DNA of 35,191 nt from Candidatus Tayloriibacteriota bacterium (GCA_009694955.1 SIBZ01000006.1:1-35191); one strand, 5' to 3'; positions 9,937 to 18,330 are shown, counted from the stretch's first letter. A program made the numbers and translations. The notes: generated by a model not told the origin, from the letters alone.

Positions 9937-11259
9937 TTAGGTTTGTTCTGGTTGTTGAGGCATAAGTCCCGCTGCTATACGAGCAGCTTCCTCCCGAGCA
10001 TTCGTGCCGGGTGTTCCTTTGCATCGGATAACCTCCTGCATAAAGAGACATTGGGTTAACTCCTCTAGGAAACGTTTCCAGAAAAGCTCCGTTCGGTCTC
10101 CCAGAGTGAACGACTCTGCAGGCCACCCACAGATAGTAGGTCCGTTTAGGCTTTCATAGGAAGTCGCAATTGCCTTCGCATAAAGGGAAGCGATTCTGGA
10201 CCAACTATTTTGCAACGCTTCGGCAACCGATGTTTGCAATATATACTTGAAGCGCTCATCTCCACATCGCATCGCCACAGAGAAGTCGAAAGACGGCAGA
10301 TCCGATGTTTCTACAAGCATCAGTGAATCTGCAAGTCCGTACTCAGACGAACGTCGCATGACTTCCCCGCATCTAAAGCGGGGAGAAATAAGTACGACCG
10401 GCCGGCCTATATGCAGCTTCGCAGATCTCTGAAACATCTCGACAGCGGCCTCGGGTGTATCAGCATCATAGGACGTGATGAACTCTGGTGCATGCCAACT
10501 ACGGAGATACTTTGCATAGAGTTTGTTTGCCACGAACATCGGCTGCCTTGGAGTATCGCTCGACTCTAGAATACTTCCTTCTGTGGGACATACAGTGCCC
10601 CCAGTCCCCCGCCACCAAAGGGCAGCGAGCTTAAACTTCCACCCTGGGACCGAGACAAAATCCACTCCCTCGGTCATCAACTGAACCATGTCGGGCAAAC
10701 CAAGGATGATGTCATATTGCGGCAGAGCGGGCGAATACTGTAGTCCTTCTAACGCCGTTTCCGGTGTAATGTTCGAGGTGATAGTAACTCTTCCAAAAGG
10801 ACTAAATGTTCCGGCTAGTATCTGGGCGAAACCTTCCAACATCTCCGAAAGGTAGTGAGGAAGCACTACGATACCAACAGAAACCTTTTGCCGTTTGGTG
10901 ATCGTCGTAAGCGTACCGGCCTGTGCAGCCTTTCGCATACCGACTTCATCTGCTTTACGCAACTCGAAATTAAGAGCTGACTCTACATCAGAATTCAGGA
11001 TCAAGCCTAGGGAGGTACAGACAGATTTAGGTTCCAGACTAAGCAACACAGCTATTCGTGTGAGGGTGCGGACCCATGCACGAATCTGACGGCGAGACAT
11101 AGAGTCCTGTCCGTCTCCCCACGGGAACTTCTTCTCCAAAATCGTTTGGAACGTCTCTGTAGCAATGCGAGCATCTTTTATAAGCTTGTTCCGTCCATGT
11201 GTGTAGGCATATTCCTGTAGCTTCGTGTAGAACTCGGCTTTTTCGACTTGTTCGTTCAT
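9937..11259 (-). CDS. Protein of unknown function (440 aa), apparently co-transcribed with leuA; N-terminal helical/possible HTH region
   Basis: ORF ends 27 nt before leuA start; SRRQIRAWVRTLTRIAVLLSLEPKSVCTSLGL region; KVSVGIVVLPHYLSEMLEGFAQILAG could resemble a substrate-binding fold. Confidence 0.75.
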   Translation of the reverse strand: MNEQVEKAEFYTKLQEYAYTHGRNKLIKDARIATETFQTILEKKFPWGDGQDSMSRRQIRAWVRTLTRIAVLLSLEPKSVCTSLGLILNSDVESALNFELRKADEVGMRKAAQAGTLTTITKRQKVSVGIVVLPHYLSEMLEGFAQILAGTFSPFGRVTITSNITPETALEGLQYSPALPQYDIILGLPDMVQLMTEGVDFVSVPGWKFKLAALWWRGTGGTVCPTEGSILESSDTPRQPMFVANKLYAKYLRSWHAPEFITSYDADTPEAAVEMFQRSAKLHIGRPVVLISPRFRCGEVMRRSSEYGLADSLMLVETSDLPSFDFSVAMRCGDERFKYILQTSVAEALQNSWSRIASLYAKAIATSYESLNGPTICGWPAESFTLGDRTELFWKRFLEELTQCLFMQEVIRCKGTPGTNAREEAARIAAGLMPQQPEQT

Positions 11260-11314
11260 AGCATTTCTTTCGTTGCGGTATTTCTGTAATCGGACATCCG
11301 AATTGTGTAAGGCT

Positions 11315-11400
11315 AAATCAATTCACGGTGAATTGATCGCCCGAATCTGCATATGCAGATTCTAGGGTTATAGGTTTTCAAAGAGCCTAACCCCGATGGT
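11315..11400. repeat. Run of perfect palindromes in the untranslated leader of the 440-aa gene
   Basis: caattcacggtgaattg, gaatctgcatatgcagattc, ctaaccccgatggttag. Confidence 0.7.
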
Positions 11401-11460
11401 TAGCCATACTCTTCTTCGTCCTTCAGGACTGGTTTTGTTCGCTTACTAAAGAAAAACAAA

Positions 11461-11486
11461 ACCAGCGCTTCGGGTGAAGAGCTGGA
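11461..11486 (-). terminator. Attenuator terminator of the 440-aa/leuA operon
   Basis: RNA: CCAGCUCUUCACCCGAAGCGCUGGUUUUGUUUUUC. Confidence 0.8.
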
Positions 11487-11521
11487 TGATAGTTGTAAGT
11501 TACAAGCGAGAAGTTTGTAAG

Positions 11522-11596
11522 TTACCAAACACGAGCCAGCGCTCCACCTTTTTGGAGGGTTAGAAGCGCTAGGTTGTTGTGATTTATCTTTTGCAT
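11522..11596 (-). CDS. Leader peptide MQKINHNNLALLTLQKGGALARVW (24 aa)
   Basis: Complete ATG..TAA ORF, Leu run LALLTL, GGALARV motif, terminator downstream. Confidence 0.8.
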   Translation of the reverse strand: MQKINHNNLALLTLQKGGALARVW

Positions 11597-11635
11597 GATT
11601 TTGAATTAAAGAAATTGATTGAAAAAATAGGTTGC

Positions 11636-11672
11636 CTTGGGAATACTTTTTCGTATATTCCCAAGGCTACCG
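11636..11672 (-). terminator. Intrinsic terminator of the 71-aa ORF
   Basis: RNA: AGCCUUGGGAAUAUACGAAAAAGUAUUCCCAAGGCAACCUAUUUUUU. Confidence 0.85.
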
Positions 11673-11690
11673 TGATACTCTGCGCAAGGC

Positions 11691-11906
11691 CTATGCCAAC
11701 TCCTCGCCAGTAGGCCCGCCTACATATTTCAGTTGTTCCTGCCTGCGTTCAGTCAGCGGTTCTTTTCTTGTGAGACCCTCTGGTTCGGCGGGATTAGGTG
11801 AATCAGTCTTCATAATCTTCGCCAATCGACGGCTGTCGGCGGTGCTTGCTCGCTTGTTGCGTTCATCAATGATCTTCTGATTGTGTGTGCGCTCTTGTGC
11901 ATTCAT
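11691..11906 (-). CDS. Small protein of unknown function (71 aa, MNAQERTHNQKIIDERNKRAS...)
   Basis: ORF between a leader-peptide attenuator and a strong terminator. Confidence 0.55.
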   Translation of the reverse strand: MNAQERTHNQKIIDERNKRASTADSRRLAKIMKTDSPNPAEPEGLTRKEPLTERRQEQLKYVGGPTGEELA

Positions 11907-11971
11907 AAAGAACAAACTCCTTCATCCGCATAGTTTCAACATCGTCTTCGTACGCCCGTACGAAAACAAAA

Positions 11972-12003
11972 AGCCCAGTCCCTGCGGTAGTGGAGACTGG
12001 CTT
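11972..12003 (-). terminator. Attenuator terminator of the 71-aa ORF
   Basis: RNA: AAGCCAGUCUCCACUACCGCAGGGACUGGGCUUUUUGUUUU. Confidence 0.8.
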
Positions 12004-12033
12004 CCTTATGCTTACTATCCTTAGATTGCCTAG

Positions 12034-12120
12034 TTAGGCCTTGTGAGAATAAGCACGAGCAAACGCTCCACTTGTGGTGGATAGCGCTAGACCTAGAAGG
12101 TTTACGTTGCTTGATTGCAT
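12034..12120 (-). CDS. Leader peptide MQSSNVNLLGLALSTTSGAFARAYSHKA (28 aa)
   Basis: Complete ATG..TAA ORF, Leu run LLGLAL, GAFARA motif, consensus promoter and terminator. Confidence 0.8.
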   Translation of the reverse strand: MQSSNVNLLGLALSTTSGAFARAYSHKA

Positions 12121-12129
12121 AGTGTTTTT

Positions 12130-12158
12130 ATACTAATCCACACCCCAAAAGCTGTCAA
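12130..12158 (-). promoter_or_regulatory. Promoter TTGACA-17-TAGTAT with ATG 9 nt after the -10
   Basis: -35 12153-12158, -10 12130-12135. Confidence 0.75.
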
Positions 12159-12167
12159 GCGGGCAAC

Positions 12168-13994
12168 CTAGTGCCTCTCTTTGGTGAGTATGGCTTTGAT
12201 TTCCTTAAATTGCGGGCTTTCTGTTTGATTTTGCGACCACTTTCCCGTTACAAACTCGGGGTCGAAGTAAATGGAGTTTCCGAGCTCCATAAAACGAGAG
12301 TAATCACGTCTGTCGAAATAGGCTCCGAACATTTGCTCAAACAACTTTAAGTCCCGCCTGAAATATATATCAAGCAGTCTTTCAACAGGAATTCTTGATT
12401 CGAGAAGGTCGATGGTTTTAATCGACGCGACATACGCTTGTGCGTCATAGTCGGCTATGCTCATATTCAAATGGTCCTGAAGCGCCAGCTTGTCAAACCA
12501 CTCTGTCATCCCCTCATCAAGGAACGGGGGAAATGTCCCGGGGCCGAACGCGTAGTAATGCAACATCTCATGCATCACGACTTTGAGATAGTCGATGAAA
12601 GAAGCGCTTCCTCCCTCTTTGATATAAATCGTATCGGGAGAGATAAAGACTCCCGCCTCCTCGGTTCCGGTTATCGGGGATTTATCAAGTTTATCCAGCA
12701 CGCTCTGCAGTTCGCGGATACTCTTCTCCCACGATGCGATCGAGGAAGCAATCTCCTGGTTAAAGCGCGGGATATTTGTCCGATTTTCTTCAATAATAGC
12801 TTTATTCCGCTCAAGCTCCTGTATGTTCTTCTCCAATGTCCCTTGCAACTCTTTGCAGTTTGAGATGAGCTCTCTCCCCATCTGGCATTTTTCCTGATAT
12901 TCGCTCTGCAGGTCGGTGACGTATGTGCGATAGTCCGCTTGGTATTTTTCGTCAGTCTGGGAAGTGAGGAGCTTCTCATTACTCGCCCGCATGACAGACG
13001 CGTCGGCAATACTTTGCCTGACCGACACGATGTACTCCCGGATGTTTTTCTTCATCGCTTCCATACGCGTATTCCTGAGTGACACATATAAGTCGGGAGC
13101 ACTCGTAAGAATCGAGGGTGTCTTTTTTGTTAGGTATGTTCCAAAACGAGCGCGGAGGTATCTGTCCGCGAGTACGGGAACAAGCGTGCGCACAACGGGG
13201 ATTGTGGTAGTGCCAATCACAAGCGTGTGGTCAGGAAACCACAGCGCCTCAAATGCTATCGTTTCCAACTGCTTCTCCTGAGCACCGCTCGGATGTTCAA
13301 TGGCGTACGGAACCATAACCGCGCGATACAAGGTGGTGGTAGCGGCAGGGTCAATACCGTGCGCAAGCATTACCGCCGACTCCTTCCCCTCCCAAAACGA
13401 AGGAGCTCCGGAAGTGTCGCGTATCATACGTGCTATGTCATCCAAAGAACGCTCCGACGTGCTATTTACCTTGAAAGCGAGCTGTTCCAGAGCCGTTTGC
13501 GCGTCTTCGTATGCCTGCGCGGTACCGAATTGAGCCACTACAGCGAGTGGGCCGAGAAAGGCAATGCCCCACGCGACCAGAAAAAAGACTTGCGCCACGA
13601 TGAAATACCCCGAAAGCCGGAACCACCGGAATTCGGCTCTCCGGCGGAATATCCGCCAGACAAGCACGAGCTCGAATAGAAGTAGGACTGCAAGTTGCGT
13701 CAAAACTCCTTTTTGAAAACCGGAACTCTCTTCAGCCCGCAAATCCAATTCAAGAAGTTCTGTCACCATCGAAATATGCGAATCGGGGACAATGACGACC
13801 GGAGAAAAATCAGACGTATTGAGGGGTATCCACAATGAATACGCCGCGACACTTCCAATGGCCAGAAGGAGAACGAATAAGACGCACGCGTACACCACAT
13901 TGCGGAGCGAAAAGACGAGCCGAGTAGGCTTAGGGACCTCAACCGGAATAGCAACCGGCGGTACTGCTTCAATAGAAGCGTTTGGCTCTTCCAT
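12168..13994 (-). CDS. Membrane-anchored protein with coiled coil and HExxH metallopeptidase-like motif
   Basis: N-terminal TM segments; VVMHEMLHYYAFGPGTFPPFLDEGMTEWFDKLA (HEMLH...E). Confidence 0.75.
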   Translation of the reverse strand: MEEPNASIEAVPPVAIPVEVPKPTRLVFSLRNVVYACVLFVLLLAIGSVAAYSLWIPLNTSDFSPVVIVPDSHISMVTELLELDLRAEESSGFQKGVLTQLAVLLLFELVLVWRIFRRRAEFRWFRLSGYFIVAQVFFLVAWGIAFLGPLAVVAQFGTAQAYEDAQTALEQLAFKVNSTSERSLDDIARMIRDTSGAPSFWEGKESAVMLAHGIDPAATTTLYRAVMVPYAIEHPSGAQEKQLETIAFEALWFPDHTLVIGTTTIPVVRTLVPVLADRYLRARFGTYLTKKTPSILTSAPDLYVSLRNTRMEAMKKNIREYIVSVRQSIADASVMRASNEKLLTSQTDEKYQADYRTYVTDLQSEYQEKCQMGRELISNCKELQGTLEKNIQELERNKAIIEENRTNIPRFNQEIASSIASWEKSIRELQSVLDKLDKSPITGTEEAGVFISPDTIYIKEGGSASFIDYLKVVMHEMLHYYAFGPGTFPPFLDEGMTEWFDKLALQDHLNMSIADYDAQAYVASIKTIDLLESRIPVERLLDIYFRRDLKLFEQMFGAYFDRRDYSRFMELGNSIYFDPEFVTGKWSQNQTESPQFKEIKAILTKERH

Positions 13995-14039
13995 ATTGGT
14001 ATCGATGACACGTCCCCTGCTCTTATCCGAGTGGCGACG

Positions 14040-14942
14040 TTATACCTTATGTTGCCACTTTTCTACCGTCACGAGAAGTGGAGAACCGATGAAGATAGAC
14101 GAGTACGTTCCGGCAACGATGCCGATAAGGAGCGCGAGGGAGAAATGTTTGGTGATTTCGGGACCGACAACATAGAGCACGACGAGGGCAATAACGGTTG
14201 TGAGCGAGGTATTGATGGAACGAACAAAGGTTTGCTGGATGCTCTCGCCGACGATAGTCGCGAAATCTTTCTTGTCCCGCACTTCGTGCGACACACGGAG
14301 GTTCTCGCGCACGCGGTCAAAAACGACAATCGTGTCGTGTACCGAGAAACCGAGTACAACAAGAAGCGCGGTGACGAACAGCGTATCGACTTCATATCCC
14401 GCATAGTGCCCGAGAATGGCGAACGCTCCGGTGGGGATGAATACATCGTGGAGGAGAGCGACAATGGTAATCACCCCGTACTTCCACGAAGCAACCGGTA
14501 AGGAGACCTTGCGGAACGCGAAGGTGATAAAGAGAACAATACAGAGCATGACCATGACGATAGCAACCAACGATTTGCCTATCGCTTCTTTCCCAAGAAG
14601 CGGACCGATGGTATCGAACCGTTCCTCAACTATTTTAACTTTGCCGTTCAATGACACCGCTGTCCTGACTTTTCCCTGTTCAACCTCGGAAAGGTCTTTC
14701 ATACGAATGATGTAGCTCTTCTCTTTCGTGGGGCGCACCGACGCGTCAACATTCAAAGGTTTTAGTGCTTCTTCCACCTGCACCTTTTCCGGCCGGCCGT
14801 CGGGATAGGTCACTTCAAAGAGTGAACCGCCTTTGAAATCGATGCCCGGCTTCAATCCCCAAAGTGCGAGTGCGGCGAGAGAAGCCGCGAAGAGTAGCGC
14901 GGAGAGTGCGTAAAATATTTTTCTGTGTGTAACGACGAACAT
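14040..14942 (-). CDS. secF: Protein translocase subunit SecF
   Basis: LWGLKPGIDFKGGSLFEV, VVLGFSVHDTIVVFDRVREN. Confidence 0.95.
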   Translation of the reverse strand: MFVVTHRKIFYALSALLFAASLAALALWGLKPGIDFKGGSLFEVTYPDGRPEKVQVEEALKPLNVDASVRPTKEKSYIIRMKDLSEVEQGKVRTAVSLNGKVKIVEERFDTIGPLLGKEAIGKSLVAIVMVMLCIVLFITFAFRKVSLPVASWKYGVITIVALLHDVFIPTGAFAILGHYAGYEVDTLFVTALLVVLGFSVHDTIVVFDRVRENLRVSHEVRDKKDFATIVGESIQQTFVRSINTSLTTVIALVVLYVVGPEITKHFSLALLIGIVAGTYSSIFIGSPLLVTVEKWQHKV

Positions 14943-14948
14943 ATATAT

Positions 14949-16310
14949 TTATTTAATTCCGGAACCGAATAGAAACTTGGCAAACTTACTATCTCCTCTT
15001 GCGCCGACTGCCTTCAGTAATGTTCGTGACGCGGTAATGGCGGTGAACATGCTGGTGACGACGCCGATGAAAAATACCAGCGCGAAGCCTCTGATAACCG
15101 GGGTGGAAGCAAAGTAGTAGAGAATAATCGCGGTGATGATGCTGGATGTGTTGGAGTCGCGGATGGATGTCCATGCTCGATGGAACCCTTCCTGAATCGC
15201 GTCAGAAAGTACACGCCCACGTCGGAGTTCCTCTTTCATACGTTCAAAGATGAGGATATTCGCGTCCACCGCCATACCTAAGCTGAGGATGAACCCGGCG
15301 ATGCCGGCGGTCGTAAGCGTGACGGGGATGAGCTTGAACAGCGCGAGGTTCAGCGCCACATAGATAGCGAGCGCGATGGTGGCAAGAAGTCCCGGCAATC
15401 GGTACCAGATGATAAGAAAGAGCGCGATGATGGCAAACGACCAGAGTCCCGCGCGAACGCCGGCCACGGTCGCTTCGTCACCGAGCGATGCTCCGACTGT
15501 CTGCGTGGACGCAAGCGTAATGGGTACCGGAAGCGCGCCGTAGTTTAAGTTGCGTACGAGGTCACGCGCCTCGGTCGGGGTAAATCCTCCCGAAATCGTC
15601 GCCGTACCCCCTTTGATTTCCTGCCGGATAACCGGCACCGAAATCGGTAGGCCGTCGAGGAAAATCGCGAGCACACGCCCGACATTGTCCTTCGTGAGTT
15701 TCGCGAACAGCTCTTCGCCTTCGGTATTGAACTTCAGCAACACTTGCGGTTCCCTTGTTGTTTGATCAAACACCAATTGCGACTTCTCCAAGTAACGTCC
15801 GGTAAGTGCTGTCGGCACAAACACTTCACTCAGCTTTTTCTGATTGAGCTCTTCTTGCGGAAGTTTCTCCGCTTCCGCGGTCATCAACTTAAATTCGAGA
15901 AGTGGTGTCTTGCCGATGAGGTCTGTCGCCACTTTGAGGTTGGTAACACCGGGAAGCTCAACGATAAGACGTTGTTCCCCGCCCCCAAGCACGCCTCCTT
16001 CCTCTGTTTGTACAATCGGTTCCGAAACGCCGAACATATTGACGCGCCGTTCAATCACCTCGCGAAGGCTGTCCATTGCGCCCTTGACGTCGCCTGCGCC
16101 AAGCAGGCTTGTGTCGGCGCGGTAAACGAGGTGTGAACCGCTTCGAAGGTCAAGCCCGAGTTTAAACGCGTATTTGGACTGCATGGCGACGGAGGGTGTC
16201 GAAGTGCTGACGCTTGCCGTTTCTACCGGCAGTTCAGTTGTATACACAAAATAGCCGACAAGCGCGGCTATGACGAGGATGAACAAGGCGCTAAAACGGT
16301 ATTTCCACAT
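14949..16310 (-). CDS. secD: Protein translocase subunit SecD
   Basis: FKLGLDLRSGSHLVYRAD, LSLGMAVDANILIFERMKEELRRG. Confidence 0.95.
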   Translation of the reverse strand: MWKYRFSALFILVIAALVGYFVYTTELPVETASVSTSTPSVAMQSKYAFKLGLDLRSGSHLVYRADTSLLGAGDVKGAMDSLREVIERRVNMFGVSEPIVQTEEGGVLGGGEQRLIVELPGVTNLKVATDLIGKTPLLEFKLMTAEAEKLPQEELNQKKLSEVFVPTALTGRYLEKSQLVFDQTTREPQVLLKFNTEGEELFAKLTKDNVGRVLAIFLDGLPISVPVIRQEIKGGTATISGGFTPTEARDLVRNLNYGALPVPITLASTQTVGASLGDEATVAGVRAGLWSFAIIALFLIIWYRLPGLLATIALAIYVALNLALFKLIPVTLTTAGIAGFILSLGMAVDANILIFERMKEELRRGRVLSDAIQEGFHRAWTSIRDSNTSSIITAIILYYFASTPVIRGFALVFFIGVVTSMFTAITASRTLLKAVGARGDSKFAKFLFGSGIK

Positions 16311-16317
16311 GAGGGGG

Positions 16318-16346
16318 AGTATAAGGTATTAGGTATGAAGTATCAA
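16318..16346 (-). promoter_or_regulatory. secD promoter TTGATA-17-TATACT, 7 nt before ATG
   Basis: -35 16341-16346, -10 16318-16323. Confidence 0.7.
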
Positions 16347-16393
16347 GGCATGCCAGCGTTGCAATATACAGGAGGAAGTTAGGCAACAAGTGG

Positions 16394-16725
16394 CTACTTC
16401 TTTTTGCCGAATTGAGCTTTGATCCCGGTCAATCCCGCGAGTGTCAGAGGAAGCAGAAGAAGCGATAGAATGAGAAAACCAACCAACCACCACACATTTT
16501 CGTCATAGGTTACTACTGCGGCATAGAGAGCGAATGCCATCCAAAATAATCCCGGAAGAAACAGCGCGAAAAAGCAAAAAAGCAAAAAAGCACAGACATA
16601 ACCCTAACCCAAGTCGGTTTGTTTGGGTTGCTCATTCCCCGATAAAAATCTCCCTCCATTCTGACAATACCTATCGGGGTATTGTCAGGCTGAGGAACTC
16701 CGAAATCTTTTCTATTTTCGTTCAT
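16394..16725 (-). pseudogene. Small two-TM protein split into two frames at an 8-nt tandem repeat
   Basis: Upstream frame MNENRKDFGVPQPDNT...VMSVLFCFFA, downstream frame LFCFFALFLPGLFWMAFALYAAVV...; deleting one 8-nt unit restores one ~108-aa ORF. Confidence 0.6.
16568..16591. repeat. Tandem 8-nt repeat gaaaaagc-aaaaaagc-aaaaaagc
   Basis: Direct reading. Confidence 0.9.
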
Positions 16726-16736
16726 AACAAATATCT

Positions 16737-16961
16737 TTATAACAAATCTAAAAACTGTTCAATGGAAAGTCCTGCATCCTGAATAATCTTCCGCAAGAGG
16801 CCACGACCGATAGTTTTATGCCGAGGAACGGTAACCGGCCATTGTGGTCGCGCCAGACTTGCCATCCGAATATGACTGCCACGTTGTCGGACAATCTTAT
16901 ACCCTCCCCGCTCAAGAGCTTTAACCACTTCTCTACCGGATAAAATCGGGAGTTGCGGCAT
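16737..16961 (-). CDS. hicA: HicA-family mRNA interferase toxin
   Basis: GREVVKALERGGYKIVRQRGSHIRM...VTVPRHKTIGRGLLRKIIQDAGLSIEQFLDLL. Confidence 0.88.
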   Translation of the reverse strand: MPQLPILSGREVVKALERGGYKIVRQRGSHIRMASLARPQWPVTVPRHKTIGRGLLRKIIQDAGLSIEQFLDLL

Positions 16962-16967
16962 CGAAGG

Positions 16968-17234
16968 TTATAAAGAAATAGTATGCAAGCTCAATTCCCG
17001 CGGCCGATAGGAGGCGAGTAAATCGCGATTTTCTTTTTCTTCCAAGCAAAGCCCGATAACTTCACGGATATTTTTGAGTGCCTCGTCAAGCGTCTTACCT
17101 TGCGTAAAGCAACCATTCAGAACCGTACACTGCACGACATAAAAACCGTCCTCGTCGCGCTCAACGATGACCGGAAATTTTTTATTTTTGGCTATGCGTA
17201 CAATGGCCTTTTTCATGACCAAATCATACCACAT
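16968..17234 (-). CDS. hicB: HicB-family antitoxin (start may be internal Met, MKKAIVRI)
   Basis: FPVIVERDEDGFYVVQCTVLNGCFTQGKTLDEALKNIREVIGLCLE. Confidence 0.85.
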   Translation of the reverse strand: MWYDLVMKKAIVRIAKNKKFPVIVERDEDGFYVVQCTVLNGCFTQGKTLDEALKNIREVIGLCLEEKENRDLLASYRPRELSLHTISL

Positions 17235-18163
17235 TATTTCAGCCCGTACAATTTTTTGAGCTCGGCTATCCCTTCCTCCAGCGTCACCTCCGGTTTCCAG
17301 CCGAGGAGCTTCTTCGCAAGTGAATTATCCGCAAGCGTATCGTGCGGTTCTATTTTCGGAGGCTCTCGCCTGACGGGTCCGCCGATAAGTTTCGCCAGTT
17401 CATTAACCGAAAAATTCTTCCCCGCGCCGATATTGATGACTTCTCCCTTCCCCACTTTTTTGCTCTCCATCGCAAATAGATTTGCCCGTACCACATCGCG
17501 TACGTGGGTGAAATCGCGCGTCTGCGAACCATCGCCCCAAATGGTAAGGGGCTTCCCTTCCTTCCGCTGTTTTAGAAACTTACCGATGGCGAGTGCGTAC
17601 GCACCATCCGGATTAAGTCTCGGTCCATACACATTGAAATAGCGGAGGGAGACCGTCTCAAGCCCGTATATGTCACTCCACACCTTGCAGTATTCTTCCC
17701 CGATATACTTTTGGAGACCATATGGGCTTTTCGGCATCGGCGTCATCGTCTCTACCAAGGGCATTGTTTTCTGGTCGCCATAGGCTGAACTGGACGCGGA
17801 ATACACAACGCGCTTCACTCCTCCTTCTCTTGAAGCGATGAGTACATTAAGCATGCCTGTCACATTCACTTCATGCGTTTCCGCCGGATGTTCAATAGAG
17901 TACTGCACGCGCGGGAGCGCCGCGAGATGAAAGACGTATTTCGCGCCGCTCACAATCGGTGCAATCTCGGCGAGATTTCGGATGTCTGCTGTATGCAATA
18001 CCGCTTCCGGATTGATGTTCTCCCTCTTTCCACCCGAAAGATTATCAATGACGTGTACGTCATATCCTTTTTTAACAAGCGCGTCGGTAATATGCGAGCC
18101 GATAAAACCCGCCCCGCCAATAACGACAACCTTAGTCTTTTTATTTGAGTTCTGTTTAGTCAT
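17234..18163 (-). CDS. NAD-dependent epimerase/dehydratase (UDP-glucose 4-epimerase-like)
   Basis: VVIGGAGFIGSHITDALVKKGYDVHVIDNLS, YSASSSAYGD, YGLQKYIGE. Confidence 0.92.
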   Translation of the reverse strand: MTKQNSNKKTKVVVIGGAGFIGSHITDALVKKGYDVHVIDNLSGGKRENINPEAVLHTADIRNLAEIAPIVSGAKYVFHLAALPRVQYSIEHPAETHEVNVTGMLNVLIASREGGVKRVVYSASSSAYGDQKTMPLVETMTPMPKSPYGLQKYIGEEYCKVWSDIYGLETVSLRYFNVYGPRLNPDGAYALAIGKFLKQRKEGKPLTIWGDGSQTRDFTHVRDVVRANLFAMESKKVGKGEVINIGAGKNFSVNELAKLIGGPVRREPPKIEPHDTLADNSLAKKLLGWKPEVTLEEGIAELKKLYGLK

Positions 18164-18330
18164 GATACTTTCTATAACTCCTGCCCTACACCTGAGGTTA
18201 TGTCGTTGGAATTATCAATTTTCAAGTCTCAATTTTCAGTGAATCTCCAATGATTTAATTTTCAACATTAAAACATTTCGGGCTTTGATTGAAAATTGTA
18301 AATTGATAATTGAAAATTCTCTCGCGGTTC

